Shown here in pieces: positions 1 through 5,594 of a DNA stretch of 6,482 nt (the stretch's first letter is position 1; the number at the start of each line of letters is the position of its first letter). Source of the stretch: Friedmanniella sp. (GTDB taxonomy: Bacteria > Actinomycetota > Actinomycetes > Propionibacteriales > Propionibacteriaceae); NCBI GenBank assembly GCA_025964935.1, contig JAOPXW010000312.1:1-6482 (forward strand). The letters are read 5' to 3'. The position numbers and the translations under genes were made by a program. Below the pieces are notes generated by a model that made no database searches, had not been told where the DNA came from, and saw nothing but the letters and a program-made list of their open reading frames with translations.

Positions 1-332
1 AGGAGAACAGCAGCGTCCCGTCGGACAGCTCGGCCACGGTGCCCCCGATCCGCTGGTCGTCGCCCGGCTGGTTCCAGCCGATCGACCAGTGCCGCCCGTG
101 GTCATCGCTGACGATGCCGTACGCGCCGTAGCGTCCATCGCGTACGTAGCCCAGCGGCACCACGATCCGGCCCGGGTGCGGGGGTCCAGTGGCACCCCCG
201 GTCGGTGGAGCGGGCCAGCACGATCTCGGTGTCGGAGACGTCGCTGGCGGGCGCGGTGCTGCGCCGCCGCTCCGCGAAGGCCAGCAGTGTCCCGTCGGAG
301 GGTCCGGCCGCGGCATCCCGAGTCAGAGGCGA
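1..332 (-). pseudogene. Decayed exo-alpha-sialidase (BNR/Asp-box) fragment, cut by window edge
   Basis: Two minus-strand pieces of a sialidase (neuraminidase) lie in different frames. The upstream piece (about 332 to 183) reads LTRDAAAGPSDGTLLAFAE and then a stretch ending in the Asp box STDRGCHW (S-x-D-x-G-x-x-W). The downstream piece (about 170 to 1) reads RIVVPLGYV, a second Asp box SDDHGRHW, then VAELSDGTLLFS. In this family these blocks are normally separated by roughly a hundred residues with another Asp box, so an internal deletion plus frame change is the simplest reading. The family's N-terminal Arg-Ile-Pro motif, which carries one catalytic arginine, should lie just before the LTRD piece. 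Instead that frame has a TGA at 338-336, and no start codon or ribosome binding site is visible. The intact enzyme would release terminal sialic acids outside the cell. The C-terminal part lies beyond the window. A sequencing error could explain the frame change but not the missing motif and middle. Confidence 0.65.
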
Positions 333-374
333 GGTTCACGTCTGTCCTATCGTGGCCGGCAGAGCCCGCATTTC

Positions 375-408
375 TCCGGTCCCCACCGGAAAGGCCCGCC
401 CGCGGGCC
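375..408. repeat. Two adjacent inverted repeats (hairpins)
   Basis: TCCGGT (375-380) and ACCGGA (385-390) enclose four C residues. Immediately after, GGCCCGC (393-399) and GCGGGCC (402-408) form a perfect inverted repeat around two C residues. They sit in the gene-free stretch between the sialidase remnant and the tRNA promoter. Neither is followed by a T tract, so a terminator role is uncertain. They could equally be a protein-binding site or the boundary of the decayed gene. Confidence 0.4.
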
Positions 409-440
409 GCCGCCCTCCGGGGACCTCTCCGAGTCGCGGT

Positions 441-470
441 TTTCCACCGGCCGCCCTTCTGGGCTATAGT
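441..470 (+). promoter_or_regulatory. Probable housekeeping promoter for the tRNA genes
   Basis: The -35 candidate is TTTCCA (441-446) and the -10 is TATAGT (465-470), with an 18-base spacer. TATAGT is close to the vegetative consensus and is the most AT-rich hexamer in this stretch. Transcription would begin near 477 and give a leader of about 78 bases before tRNA-Asp. A small hairpin, GCGCC (478-482) with GGCGC (488-492), lies at the start of that leader. The call rests on sequence similarity and position only. Confidence 0.5.
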
Positions 471-554
471 TTCGCGGGCGCCAGCAAGGCGCTGAGCAAG
501 GCCGGACGGGTGCACTCCGCCCCCCGGACGAGCTGGAGGAAGTAGGGCCCACAA

Positions 555-628
555 GGCCCCGTAGCGCAGTTGGTTAGCGCGCCGCCCTGTCACGGCGGAG
601 GTCGCGGGTTCGAGTCCCGTCGGGGTCG
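555..628 (+). tRNA. tRNA-Asp (anticodon GTC)
   Basis: A complete cloverleaf can be drawn. The acceptor stem GGCCCCG (555-561) pairs with CGGGGTC (621-627), with one G-T wobble. The D stem is GCGC (564-567) with GCGC (577-580). The anticodon stem is CCGCC (582-586) with GGCGG (594-598), and the seven-base loop carries anticodon GTC at 589-591. The T stem is 604-608 with 616-620 around TTCGAGT. The variable loop has five bases and the discriminator is G628. No CCA is encoded, as is common in actinomycetes. It is followed by a hairpin and then tRNA-Phe, an Asp-Phe order often found in actinobacteria. No tRNA-Glu, which frequently precedes this pair, is visible here. Confidence 0.95.
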
Positions 629-632
629 CGAG

Positions 633-670
633 AGCGGTGTTATCCATCCGGATGTCACCGCTTTTGTGTT
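633..670 (+). terminator. Hairpin with T-rich tail after tRNA-Asp
   Basis: AGCGGTG (633-639) pairs with CACCGCT (656-662). Inside it ATCC (642-645) pairs with GGAT (650-653) around a four-base loop. The stem is followed by a T-rich run (662-670, TTTTGTGTT). This matches an intrinsic terminator, but it lies between two tRNA genes only 46 bases apart, so it may instead be partly read through or act as a processing site between the tRNAs. Confidence 0.55.
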
Positions 671-674
671 GCAC

Positions 675-748
675 GGCCAGGTAGCTCAGTTGGTAGCAGC
701 GTTCGCCTGAAAAGTGAAAGGTCGCCGGTTCGAGCCCGGCCCTGGCCA
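675..748 (+). tRNA. tRNA-Phe (anticodon GAA) with a bulged D stem
   Basis: The acceptor stem GGCCAGG (675-681) pairs perfectly with CCTGGCC (741-747), and the discriminator is A748. The anticodon stem TTCGC (702-706) pairs with GTGAA (714-718). The loop CTGAAAA carries GAA at 709-711. The T stem is GCCGG (724-728) with CCGGC (736-740). The variable loop has five bases. The D arm is odd: the usual GGTAGAGC reads GGTAGCAGC, so one extra C (697) interrupts the 3' side of the D stem. The stem then pairs as GCTC (684-687) with G696, A698, G699 and C700, leaving C697 bulged. The gene is 74 bases rather than the expected 73. No CCA is encoded. No promoter of its own is apparent, so it probably shares the tRNA-Asp transcript or depends on read-through of the hairpin between them. 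Confidence 0.92.
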
Positions 749-810
749 CCCGTACGTCTCCATCCCCTCGCACTGCATCCGCCGGTCCTCGACCCGCGGA
801 ACAGTTCAGT

Positions 811-834
811 AGGCCGGGAACACCCGCCCGGCCT
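811..834 (+). terminator. GC-rich hairpin without T tract
   Basis: AGGCCGGG (811-818) pairs perfectly with CCCGGCCT (827-834) around an eight-base loop. It stands 62 bases beyond tRNA-Phe, so it may end the tRNA transcript; actinobacterial terminators often lack a T tract. It also lies just three bases before the ribosome binding site of the mini-ORF at 849, so a role as a leader hairpin is possible. Apart from this hairpin I see nothing in 749-837 beyond a weak CCATCC/CCGGTC promoter-like pair at 760-787. Confidence 0.45.
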
Positions 835-848
835 GACGAGGAGATCCC

Positions 849-938
849 ATGTGCCAGCACCGCCCTGACCGGGGCTCGGCCGTCCGCAGATACCGACGCC
901 TCCCCTCGTCGGCTCCGCGCGACCGTGAGATCTCCTGA
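849..938 (+). CDS. Possible 29-residue mini-protein starting MCQH
   Basis: The frame opens ATG TGC CAG CAC and encodes 29 residues beginning MCQHRPDRGS before TGA at 936-938. GAGGAG (838-843) lies five bases before the ATG, a near-ideal ribosome binding site and the main reason to list it. The peptide is rich in Arg (8 of 29), has one Cys, and has no signal peptide or membrane segment. The MCQH opening recalls DUF5999, a small actinobacterial family whose members, as I remember, start MCQHQPPCP and are about twice this length. The rest of that family (the GWSLLCNG region) is not found downstream in any frame. An inverted repeat CCGACG (893-898) with CGTCGG (907-912) lies inside the frame. It could be a leader peptide for the sigma-factor operon, a decayed DUF5999-like gene, or chance. 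Confidence 0.3.
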   Translation: MCQHRPDRGSAVRRYRRLPSSAPRDREIS

Positions 939-972
939 CCAGCAGCGCCGCCTCCGTCCGCTTCGTCCCGGC

Positions 973-1019
973 GGAACTGGTTGGCGGAGGCGGGCTGTTG
1001 GGCCGGAGGTCGGTAGCAT
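973..1019 (+). promoter_or_regulatory. Candidate promoter region of the sigma/anti-sigma operon
   Basis: GGAAC (973-977) matches the common -35 core of ECF promoters, and CTGTTG (995-1000) follows after 17 bases as a weak -10 (CGTT would be expected). This would fit autoregulation. A separate hexamer TAGCAT (1014-1019) resembles an actinobacterial vegetative -10 but has no convincing -35. Either would give a transcript starting before the sigma-factor start at 1079. Neither is strong. Confidence 0.25.
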
Positions 1020-1078
1020 GTCCCACACCGCGCCCGAGCGCGGCTGAGATGCTCGCACCACGGAGGGTAGCTAGTGCT

Positions 1079-1639
1079 GTGACCGCCCCGACCGACGACG
1101 AGCGCGACGCGCTCGTGGCGGCCTTCCTCAGCGGCGACGAGACGGCCCTGGAGAGCATCTACAAGCGCTACTCCGCGCTGGTCTACACGGTGGCCTACCG
1201 CTCACTGGGAGAGGTCACCGAGGCCGAGGACGTCACCCAGAAGGTGTTCGTGGCCGCCTGGACCGGCCGCAAGAACTACCAGCCCGCCCGGGCGTCGCTG
1301 CCCGCGTGGCTGATGGGCATCACCCGCAACAAGATCGTCGACGCCCACCAGGCGCGGAGCAAGCAGCGACGGATCCGGACCGAGATGGCCAGCCAGGTGG
1401 AACCCGCCGCGCCCGAGCCGATGGACGTGGCCGAGCGGCTGATCATCGCCGAGGAGATCGCCCGGCTCGACAAGGTGCCCCAGGAGGTCCTGCGGCTGGC
1501 CTTCTTCGAGGACCTCACCCACGCCCAGATCGCGGAGCGGCTGCAGATGCCCCCGGGGACGGTCAAGAGTCATATTCGCCGCAGTTTGATCAAGCTCAAG
1601 CGCCGGATGGAGGTCTTCACCGATGCATACGAATCCTGA
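1079..1639 (+). CDS. ECF-type RNA polymerase sigma factor
   Basis: A 186-residue sigma-70 family protein of group IV (ECF) size. Region 2 spans about residues 26-92, including AEDVTQKVFVAAW, and binds core polymerase and the -10 element. Region 4 spans about 125-178 with the helix-turn-helix LTHAQIAERLQMPPGTVKSH for the -35 element. There is no region 3 and no region 1. I chose GTG at 1079 because GGAGGG (1062-1067) lies upstream with an 11-base spacer. The frame stays open back to TTG 998, and an in-frame ATG at 1049 lacks a ribosome binding site. Its end overlaps the anti-sigma gene by 17 bases, a typical coupling that keeps the pair in balance. The RskA-like partner suggests a SigK-type role, but the sequence is not close enough to SigK for me to assign the symbol. 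The target regulon cannot be read from the window. Confidence 0.93.
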   Translation: MTAPTDDERDALVAAFLSGDETALESIYKRYSALVYTVAYRSLGEVTEAEDVTQKVFVAAWTGRKNYQPARASLPAWLMGITRNKIVDAHQARSKQRRIRTEMASQVEPAAPEPMDVAERLIIAEEIARLDKVPQEVLRLAFFEDLTHAQIAERLQMPPGTVKSHIRRSLIKLKRRMEVFTDAYES

Positions 1640-2357
1640 GACCCTGGCGCTGCTCGCCCTGGGAGAGCTGGAGACCATGCCCGAGGACCGCCATCACATC
1701 GACGGCTGCCCCCTGTGCCAGGCCGAGCTGGCCGAGCTCACCCACGTGGTCGACCGGGCCCGCCAGACCACCGGTGAGGATGCCGTCCTGCACGCGCCCT
1801 CCCCCGAGCTCTGGGACCGGATCCAGAACGAGCTCGAGCTCAGCGGCGCGACCTCGGTCCCACACCAGCACCTGACCGCCGTCGGCGCGGGCGCGGCGGC
1901 GAACCCCGGCCGCACCAGCCGCGTACGCCGGACCGTCTCGTTCGCCCTGGCCGCGGCCGTGCTGCTGGCGGCGGGAGTCGGCATCGGGGCCAACCTGAAC
2001 AAGGTGACGGCTCCCCCGGCGGCCTCCAAGCCGGTCCACCTGAACGCGCTGCCGCAGTGGCCGGGCTCGGGCGGGACGGCCGTGCTCACCACCGACGCGC
2101 AGGGCCACGAGGTGCTGCAGGTGAGCATGAGCTCCCCGGAGCCGGCCACCGGTCGGCGCGAGGTCTGGCTGAGTGACGTCGATGCGCGACACATGCGTGC
2201 GATGGGCTACATGGACGGCAACACCGGCACCTTCCCGATCCCCGAGGGCATGGACGTCCGCAAGTGGCCGGTCATCGACATCTCCGAGGAGCCGGTGCCC
2301 GACACCAGCCCCGCCCACTCGGGCAACTCGATCGTCCGTGGTCGGCTGCCCGTCTGA
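1623..2357 (+). CDS. Membrane anti-sigma factor, zinc-binding (ZAS) with RskA-like C-terminal domain
   Basis: A 244-residue protein that should hold the upstream sigma factor inactive at the membrane. The N-terminal cytoplasmic part carries the zinc-binding anti-sigma motif H-x3-C-x2-C (His25, Cys29, Cys32). A single hydrophobic helix at about 105-124 (VSFALAAAVLLAAGVGIGAN) follows a basic stretch (RTSRVRR), which predicts the N terminus inside. Residues about 140-244 resemble the extracytoplasmic domain of anti-sigma-K factors (RskA, PF10099), with the strand REVWLSDVD and the block WPVIDISEEPVPD. Release of the sigma factor in this family is known to involve stepwise proteolysis; the cysteines could also respond to oxidation. 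The ATG at 1623 has GGAGG (1609-1613) with a 9-base spacer inside the sigma gene. Codon use matches the neighbours. Confidence 0.9.
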   Translation: MHTNPETLALLALGELETMPEDRHHIDGCPLCQAELAELTHVVDRARQTTGEDAVLHAPSPELWDRIQNELELSGATSVPHQHLTAVGAGAAANPGRTSRVRRTVSFALAAAVLLAAGVGIGANLNKVTAPPAASKPVHLNALPQWPGSGGTAVLTTDAQGHEVLQVSMSSPEPATGRREVWLSDVDARHMRAMGYMDGNTGTFPIPEGMDVRKWPVIDISEEPVPDTSPAHSGNSIVRGRLPV

Positions 2358-2409
2358 GCTGACCCGGCTCCGGACCCCGGCCGCACGCAGCGCGCCGGGA
2401 CTGGGTCGG

Positions 2410-2423
2410 GCTCCGGCCGGAGC
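2410..2423. promoter_or_regulatory. 14-base perfect palindrome overlapping a ribosome binding site
   Basis: GCTCCGGCCGGAGC reads the same on both strands. Its right arm contains the GGAG (2419-2422) that serves the kinase gene starting at 2430. It could bind a dimeric regulator. As RNA it could only pair poorly on itself because it has no loop, but it could pair between copies or with the similar CCGGCTCCGG about 40 bases upstream. Function is inferred from position only. Confidence 0.3.
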
Positions 2424-2429
2424 GTCCGC

Positions 2430-3197
2430 ATGACGGCGACCACCCCGTACCGCAAGCGGGTGCCCGGTCGCCCCCCGGACGTCCTCGCCGTCGAGGCGGC
2501 CGGTCTGCGCTGGCTGGCCGACGCCGGTCCCGCCGGGGCGGCCGTGGTCGAGGTCCTCGACCTCACCGACGCCCAGCTGACCCTGCGCCGTCTGACCCCG
2601 GTCCGGCCCACCCGGGCGGCGGCCGCCGACCTCGGTGTGCGGCTGGCCGCCACCCACGCGTCCGGCGCGGCGGCGTTCGGGCAGCCTCCGGCGGGCTTGA
2701 CCGGGGACGGCTACATCGGCACCCAGCCCCTGACCCTGCGCCCGGCTCCCACCTGGGGCGCGTTCTTCGCCGCGCAGCGCGTCCTGCCCTACGCCCGCCG
2801 GGCCCGCGACCTGGGTCACCTGAGCCGGGACGCCGCCGCCCTCGTGGACCGCGTCGCCGCACGGCTCACGCGCGGCGAGTTCGACGACGAGGCCCCGCCC
2901 CGACGCCTGCACGGCGACCTGTGGTCCGGCAACGTGATGTTCACGGCCGCCGGGGCCGTCCTGATCGACCCGGCCGCCCACGGCGGGCACGGTCTGACCG
3001 ACCTGGCCCTTCTGCACCTCTTCGGGCTGCCCGAGCTGGAGTCGCTGACGGTCGCGTACGCCGACGCCGCGGCCCTGGAGCCCGGCTACCGGGCCCTGAT
3101 CGGGCTGCACCAGCTGCACCCGCTGCTGGTGCACGCGGTGACCCACGGGGCCGCGTACGGGGCCGAGGCCGCCCGCGTGGCCCTCCGCTACGCCTGA
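2430..3197 (+). CDS. Fructosamine/ketosamine 3-kinase family protein
   Basis: A 255-residue member of the FN3K family (PF03881), related to aminoglycoside phosphotransferases. Family enzymes phosphorylate sugar adducts on protein amino groups (ribulosamines or fructosamines), which then fall off, repairing glycated proteins in the cytoplasm. The catalytic loop is HGDLWSGNV (161-169, Asp163), followed by the metal-binding LIDPAAHGG (178-186, Asp180) and the family block DLALLHLFG (191-199). Residues 1-60 form a short N-lobe with a conserved-type VEAAGLRWLADAG helix (21-33). At 255 residues it is somewhat shorter than E. coli YniA, consistent with compact actinobacterial members. The start has GGAG (2419-2422) with a 7-base spacer. 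It lies 72 bases beyond the anti-sigma gene with no clear terminator between, so co-transcription with the sigma operon is plausible but not shown. The substrate cannot be told from sequence. Confidence 0.9.
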   Translation: MTATTPYRKRVPGRPPDVLAVEAAGLRWLADAGPAGAAVVEVLDLTDAQLTLRRLTPVRPTRAAAADLGVRLAATHASGAAAFGQPPAGLTGDGYIGTQPLTLRPAPTWGAFFAAQRVLPYARRARDLGHLSRDAAALVDRVAARLTRGEFDDEAPPRRLHGDLWSGNVMFTAAGAVLIDPAAHGGHGLTDLALLHLFGLPELESLTVAYADAAALEPGYRALIGLHQLHPLLVHAVTHGAAYGAEAARVALRYA

Positions 3198-3235
3198 ACC
3201 TCACCGCCCCACCCGGTACCGGGAACGACGACGCA

Positions 3236-3264
3236 GCCCCGGCCCCCCACAGGGGGACCGGGGC
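3236..3264. terminator. Strong bidirectional terminator hairpin between convergent genes
   Basis: GCCCCGG (3236-3242) pairs with CCGGGGC (3258-3264). After one C-A mismatch, five C-G pairs extend the stem around an ACA loop. It sits between the kinase stop (3197) and the ndh stop (3276), which face each other, so it can serve both strands. No T tract is present, as is common in high-GC actinomycetes. A separate perfect palindrome, CCCGGTACCGGG, lies at 3212-3223. Confidence 0.7.
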
Positions 3265-3275
3265 CGGGTCGGACG

Positions 3276-4556
3276 TCAGGCCTTGCGGCTCGCGCGCAGC
3301 TTCGGGGTCTCCATCACGTCGCCGACGATGGCGTTGGAGCGCCGCGGTCCGGCGTAGCGGGAGCCCAGGTTGATCAGGGTCTGGACCCGGTTGCGGCCGC
3401 CGAGCAGGAAGACGATGTGCAGGGCGATCCAGCCCACCCAGGCGGGGACGCCCTTCATCTTCAGCCCGGTCGGCATCTGCAGGACGGCGTCACCGCGACC
3501 GATGGTCGCCATGGTGCCCTTGTCGTAGTAGCTGAACGCCTCGGTCTCCACCCCGCGGTGCAGCCGGGCGATCTGCTTGGCGGCGAACTTGCCCATCTGG
3601 ATGGCCGGCTGGGCCAGCTGGGGCAGCGGCTTCTCCACGATCAGGCTGGCGTCGCCGATGGCGAAGATCCGCTCCTGGCCGACGATCCGGAGGTCCTGGT
3701 TGACCTCGATCCGCCCGGCGCGGCCGATCGGGATGCCCCAGTCGCGCAGCATCGGGTTCCCAGACACCCCGGCGGCCCAGATGACCAGGTCGACGGGCAT
3801 GGTCGTGCCGTCCTTGAAGTCCACGTGGTCGGCGTGCACCTCCGAGATCGCCGTCTTGAGGCGGACGTCCACCCCCCGCTTGATGAGCTCCTTGAGCGCA
3901 TACTTGCGCAGCGAGTCGTCGAAGGGGGCGAGCAGGAACTCTCCCATCTCCACCAGCACCACATGGACCAGCGCCGGGTTCAGCTCGGGGTAGGTGCTGG
4001 GCAGCACCTCGGTCTTGAGCTCGGCCAGCTGGCCGGCCATCTCGACCCCGGTCGCGCCGCCGCCGACCACGACGACGGTGAAGCCGCCGGTGTTGGGGTC
4101 GGACGTGCCGGCGATGATCTCCAGGCCGCCGAAGATGGTGTCGCGCACCTTGAGGGCCTCGGCGCGGGTGTACATCGACATCGTGAACTCGGCCGCCCCG
4201 GGGATACCGAAGTGGTTCGTGGTGATGCCGTTGCCGATGACGAGGTAGTCGTAGTTGATCCGCACCCCGTCGTCGCAGAGCACCTCGCGGGTGTCGTGGT
4301 CGATCCCGGTCACCGACGCGCGCCGGAACCGTACGCCGTCGTGCTTGGCCGCGAAGTAGCGCAGCGAGTAGGTCACGTCACCGGCGTTCAGACCGCCGGT
4401 CGCCACCTGGTAGAGCAGCGGTTGGAAGGTGTTGTACGGGTGCCGGTCGATCAGCGTGACCCGGAACCCCTCCTTGGCCAGCTCGCTGGTTACCGACACG
4501 CCGGCAAAGCCTGCACCGACCACAACCACATGAGGCATCTCAGTCACGTGAGCCAT
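3276..4556 (-). CDS. ndh: Type II NADH dehydrogenase (NDH-2)
   Basis: A 426-residue non-proton-pumping NADH:quinone oxidoreductase that feeds electrons from NADH into the menaquinone pool at the inner face of the membrane. The FAD-binding Rossmann motif is VGAGFAG (13-19), followed by the NDH-2 block FQPLLYQVATG (44-54). The NADH-binding motif is VVGGGATG (163-170). The second flavin contact is IFAIGDAS (297-304), and the quinone-site motif AQPAIQ lies at 315-320. A C-terminal amphipathic or hydrophobic part (about 373-398, starting WVGWIALHIVFLLGG) would dock it on the membrane. Length is normal for the family. ATG 4556 directly follows the stop codon of the hydrolase gene with no ribosome binding site of its own; a second in-frame ATG at 4538 is an alternative start. 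Translation probably depends on re-initiation. All key motifs are intact. Confidence 0.95.
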   Translation of the reverse strand: MAHVTEMPHVVVVGAGFAGVSVTSELAKEGFRVTLIDRHPYNTFQPLLYQVATGGLNAGDVTYSLRYFAAKHDGVRFRRASVTGIDHDTREVLCDDGVRINYDYLVIGNGITTNHFGIPGAAEFTMSMYTRAEALKVRDTIFGGLEIIAGTSDPNTGGFTVVVVGGGATGVEMAGQLAELKTEVLPSTYPELNPALVHVVLVEMGEFLLAPFDDSLRKYALKELIKRGVDVRLKTAISEVHADHVDFKDGTTMPVDLVIWAAGVSGNPMLRDWGIPIGRAGRIEVNQDLRIVGQERIFAIGDASLIVEKPLPQLAQPAIQMGKFAAKQIARLHRGVETEAFSYYDKGTMATIGRGDAVLQMPTGLKMKGVPAWVGWIALHIVFLLGGRNRVQTLINLGSRYAGPRRSNAIVGDVMETPKLRASRKA

Positions 4557-5594
4557 CTAACCAGTGCGTGTGACACCGGCGACACCCCCGTCCACCAACT
4601 TCCCCAGTGGCTTGACATAACCCTGGACGAAACGGGCGATCTCGGCCAGGACGTTGGCCCGGACCGCGGGGGCCGAGAGCACCAGGTCGTGCATGCCCTC
4701 CTCGACCCGGACCACGGTGACGTGGCGGCCCAGACGCACCGCCCGGGCCGCGATCTGCTCCACGTCCAGCACCGTGTCGGCCAGGGCCAGCCCCTCGTGC
4801 CACTTCCGCGAGAAGTCGGTCTGGCTGGAGGCCAGCACCAGCACCGGCGCGTCGATCCCCAGCCCCGCGGCGACGCGCTGGTGCCCGATCAGCACCGCCC
4901 GCAGCCAGCCGGACCGGATCGGCGGGGACGGTGTGGCCTTCAGCTCCAGGTCGTAGTCCCACTCCCCGCCCAGGGAGCTGTGCAGGGTCCGGGCGTAGAA
5001 GCCGAGGTCGGGCAGCCGCAGCACCGAGGTCGGGTTCCGGCTCCCCAGCGCGTCGATCACCGGCGACCCGAGGGTGCGGACGATGGCCGAGCCCTGCAGG
5101 TCCAGCCAGGGCGAGTTCAGCACCAGCGCACTGATCCGGTCACCGTGCCGACCAGCCCACAGGGCCGCGATCAGCCCGCCGGTCGAGTGGCCCATCAGCA
5201 CCAGCTCATCGTGGTCGCTCGCGATCACGTCCGCGGCCCGGTCGAGCTCGACGCCGTAGTCGTCGAGGTCGGTGACGAAGCCGGGGAGGTGGCCGCGCCG
5301 CAGGCTCCGCCCGTACCGCCGCAGGTCGATGGCGTAGAAGTCGAAGCCCAGCTCGGTCCAGGCGTCGGCGAGGTGGGTCTGGAAGAAGTAGTCGTTCCAA
5401 CCGAGCACGTAGAGCACGGCCCGCCGGCTCGCCCCGGTCGGCACCCGCCGTACGAGGGTGGCCACCATCTCCACGGTCTCCGGCTCCCCCGCCGCCGGCC
5501 GCACGTCGGGCAGCGGGAGGTCGCAGGACTCGTAGCCGTCGAGCAGGTCGGGGTGCCAGCTCGGCTCCCAGTCCGGGGCGGGGTCGGTGCTCAC
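4557..5594 (-). CDS. Alpha/beta hydrolase (serine lipase/esterase-like, Hydrolase_4/S33 type)
   Basis: A 345-residue alpha/beta-hydrolase. The nucleophile elbow is GHSTGG (135-140, Ser137) after strand ELVLMG. The likely acid is Asp274 or Asp277 in ALADTVLDVEQ, and the catalytic His is His302 in EEGMHDLVLS. Preceding landmarks are VLYVLGWNDYFFQTHLA (60-76) and FYAIDLRRYGRS (86-97), as in monoacylglycerol-lipase-like enzymes. There is no signal peptide or membrane helix, so it is probably cytosolic; a lipid ester is a reasonable but unproven substrate. I chose GTG at 5594 because it overlaps the upstream stop in a GTGA junction. The frame remains open to 5891, but that extension is out-of-frame read of the DUF4870 gene and looks non-protein-like. 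Its TAG (4559-4557) abuts the ndh ATG in the same frame. Confidence 0.9.
   Translation of the reverse strand: MSTDPAPDWEPSWHPDLLDGYESCDLPLPDVRPAAGEPETVEMVATLVRRVPTGASRRAVLYVLGWNDYFFQTHLADAWTELGFDFYAIDLRRYGRSLRRGHLPGFVTDLDDYGVELDRAADVIASDHDELVLMGHSTGGLIAALWAGRHGDRISALVLNSPWLDLQGSAIVRTLGSPVIDALGSRNPTSVLRLPDLGFYARTLHSSLGGEWDYDLELKATPSPPIRSGWLRAVLIGHQRVAAGLGIDAPVLVLASSQTDFSRKWHEGLALADTVLDVEQIAARAVRLGRHVTVVRVEEGMHDLVLSAPAVRANVLAEIARFVQGYVKPLGKLVDGGVAGVTRTG

Noticed and set aside
471..554. A tRNA-Glu gene expected before tRNA-Asp in many actinomycetes
   Set aside because: I looked for acceptor and T-arm patterns and found none; only a small hairpin at 478-492 is present.
336..1061. A long minus-strand open frame through both tRNA genes
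   Set aside because: It translates tRNA sequence in antisense and shows no protein family features; long open frames are expected by chance at this GC content.
998..1078. Longer sigma-factor starts at TTG 998 or ATG 1049
   Set aside because: Neither has a ribosome binding site, and the added residues do not resemble an ECF N terminus. GGAGGG lies ahead of GTG 1079.
1617..3146. A 509-codon minus-strand open frame across the anti-sigma and kinase genes
   Set aside because: It is the antisense shadow of two well-supported genes and has low-complexity composition.
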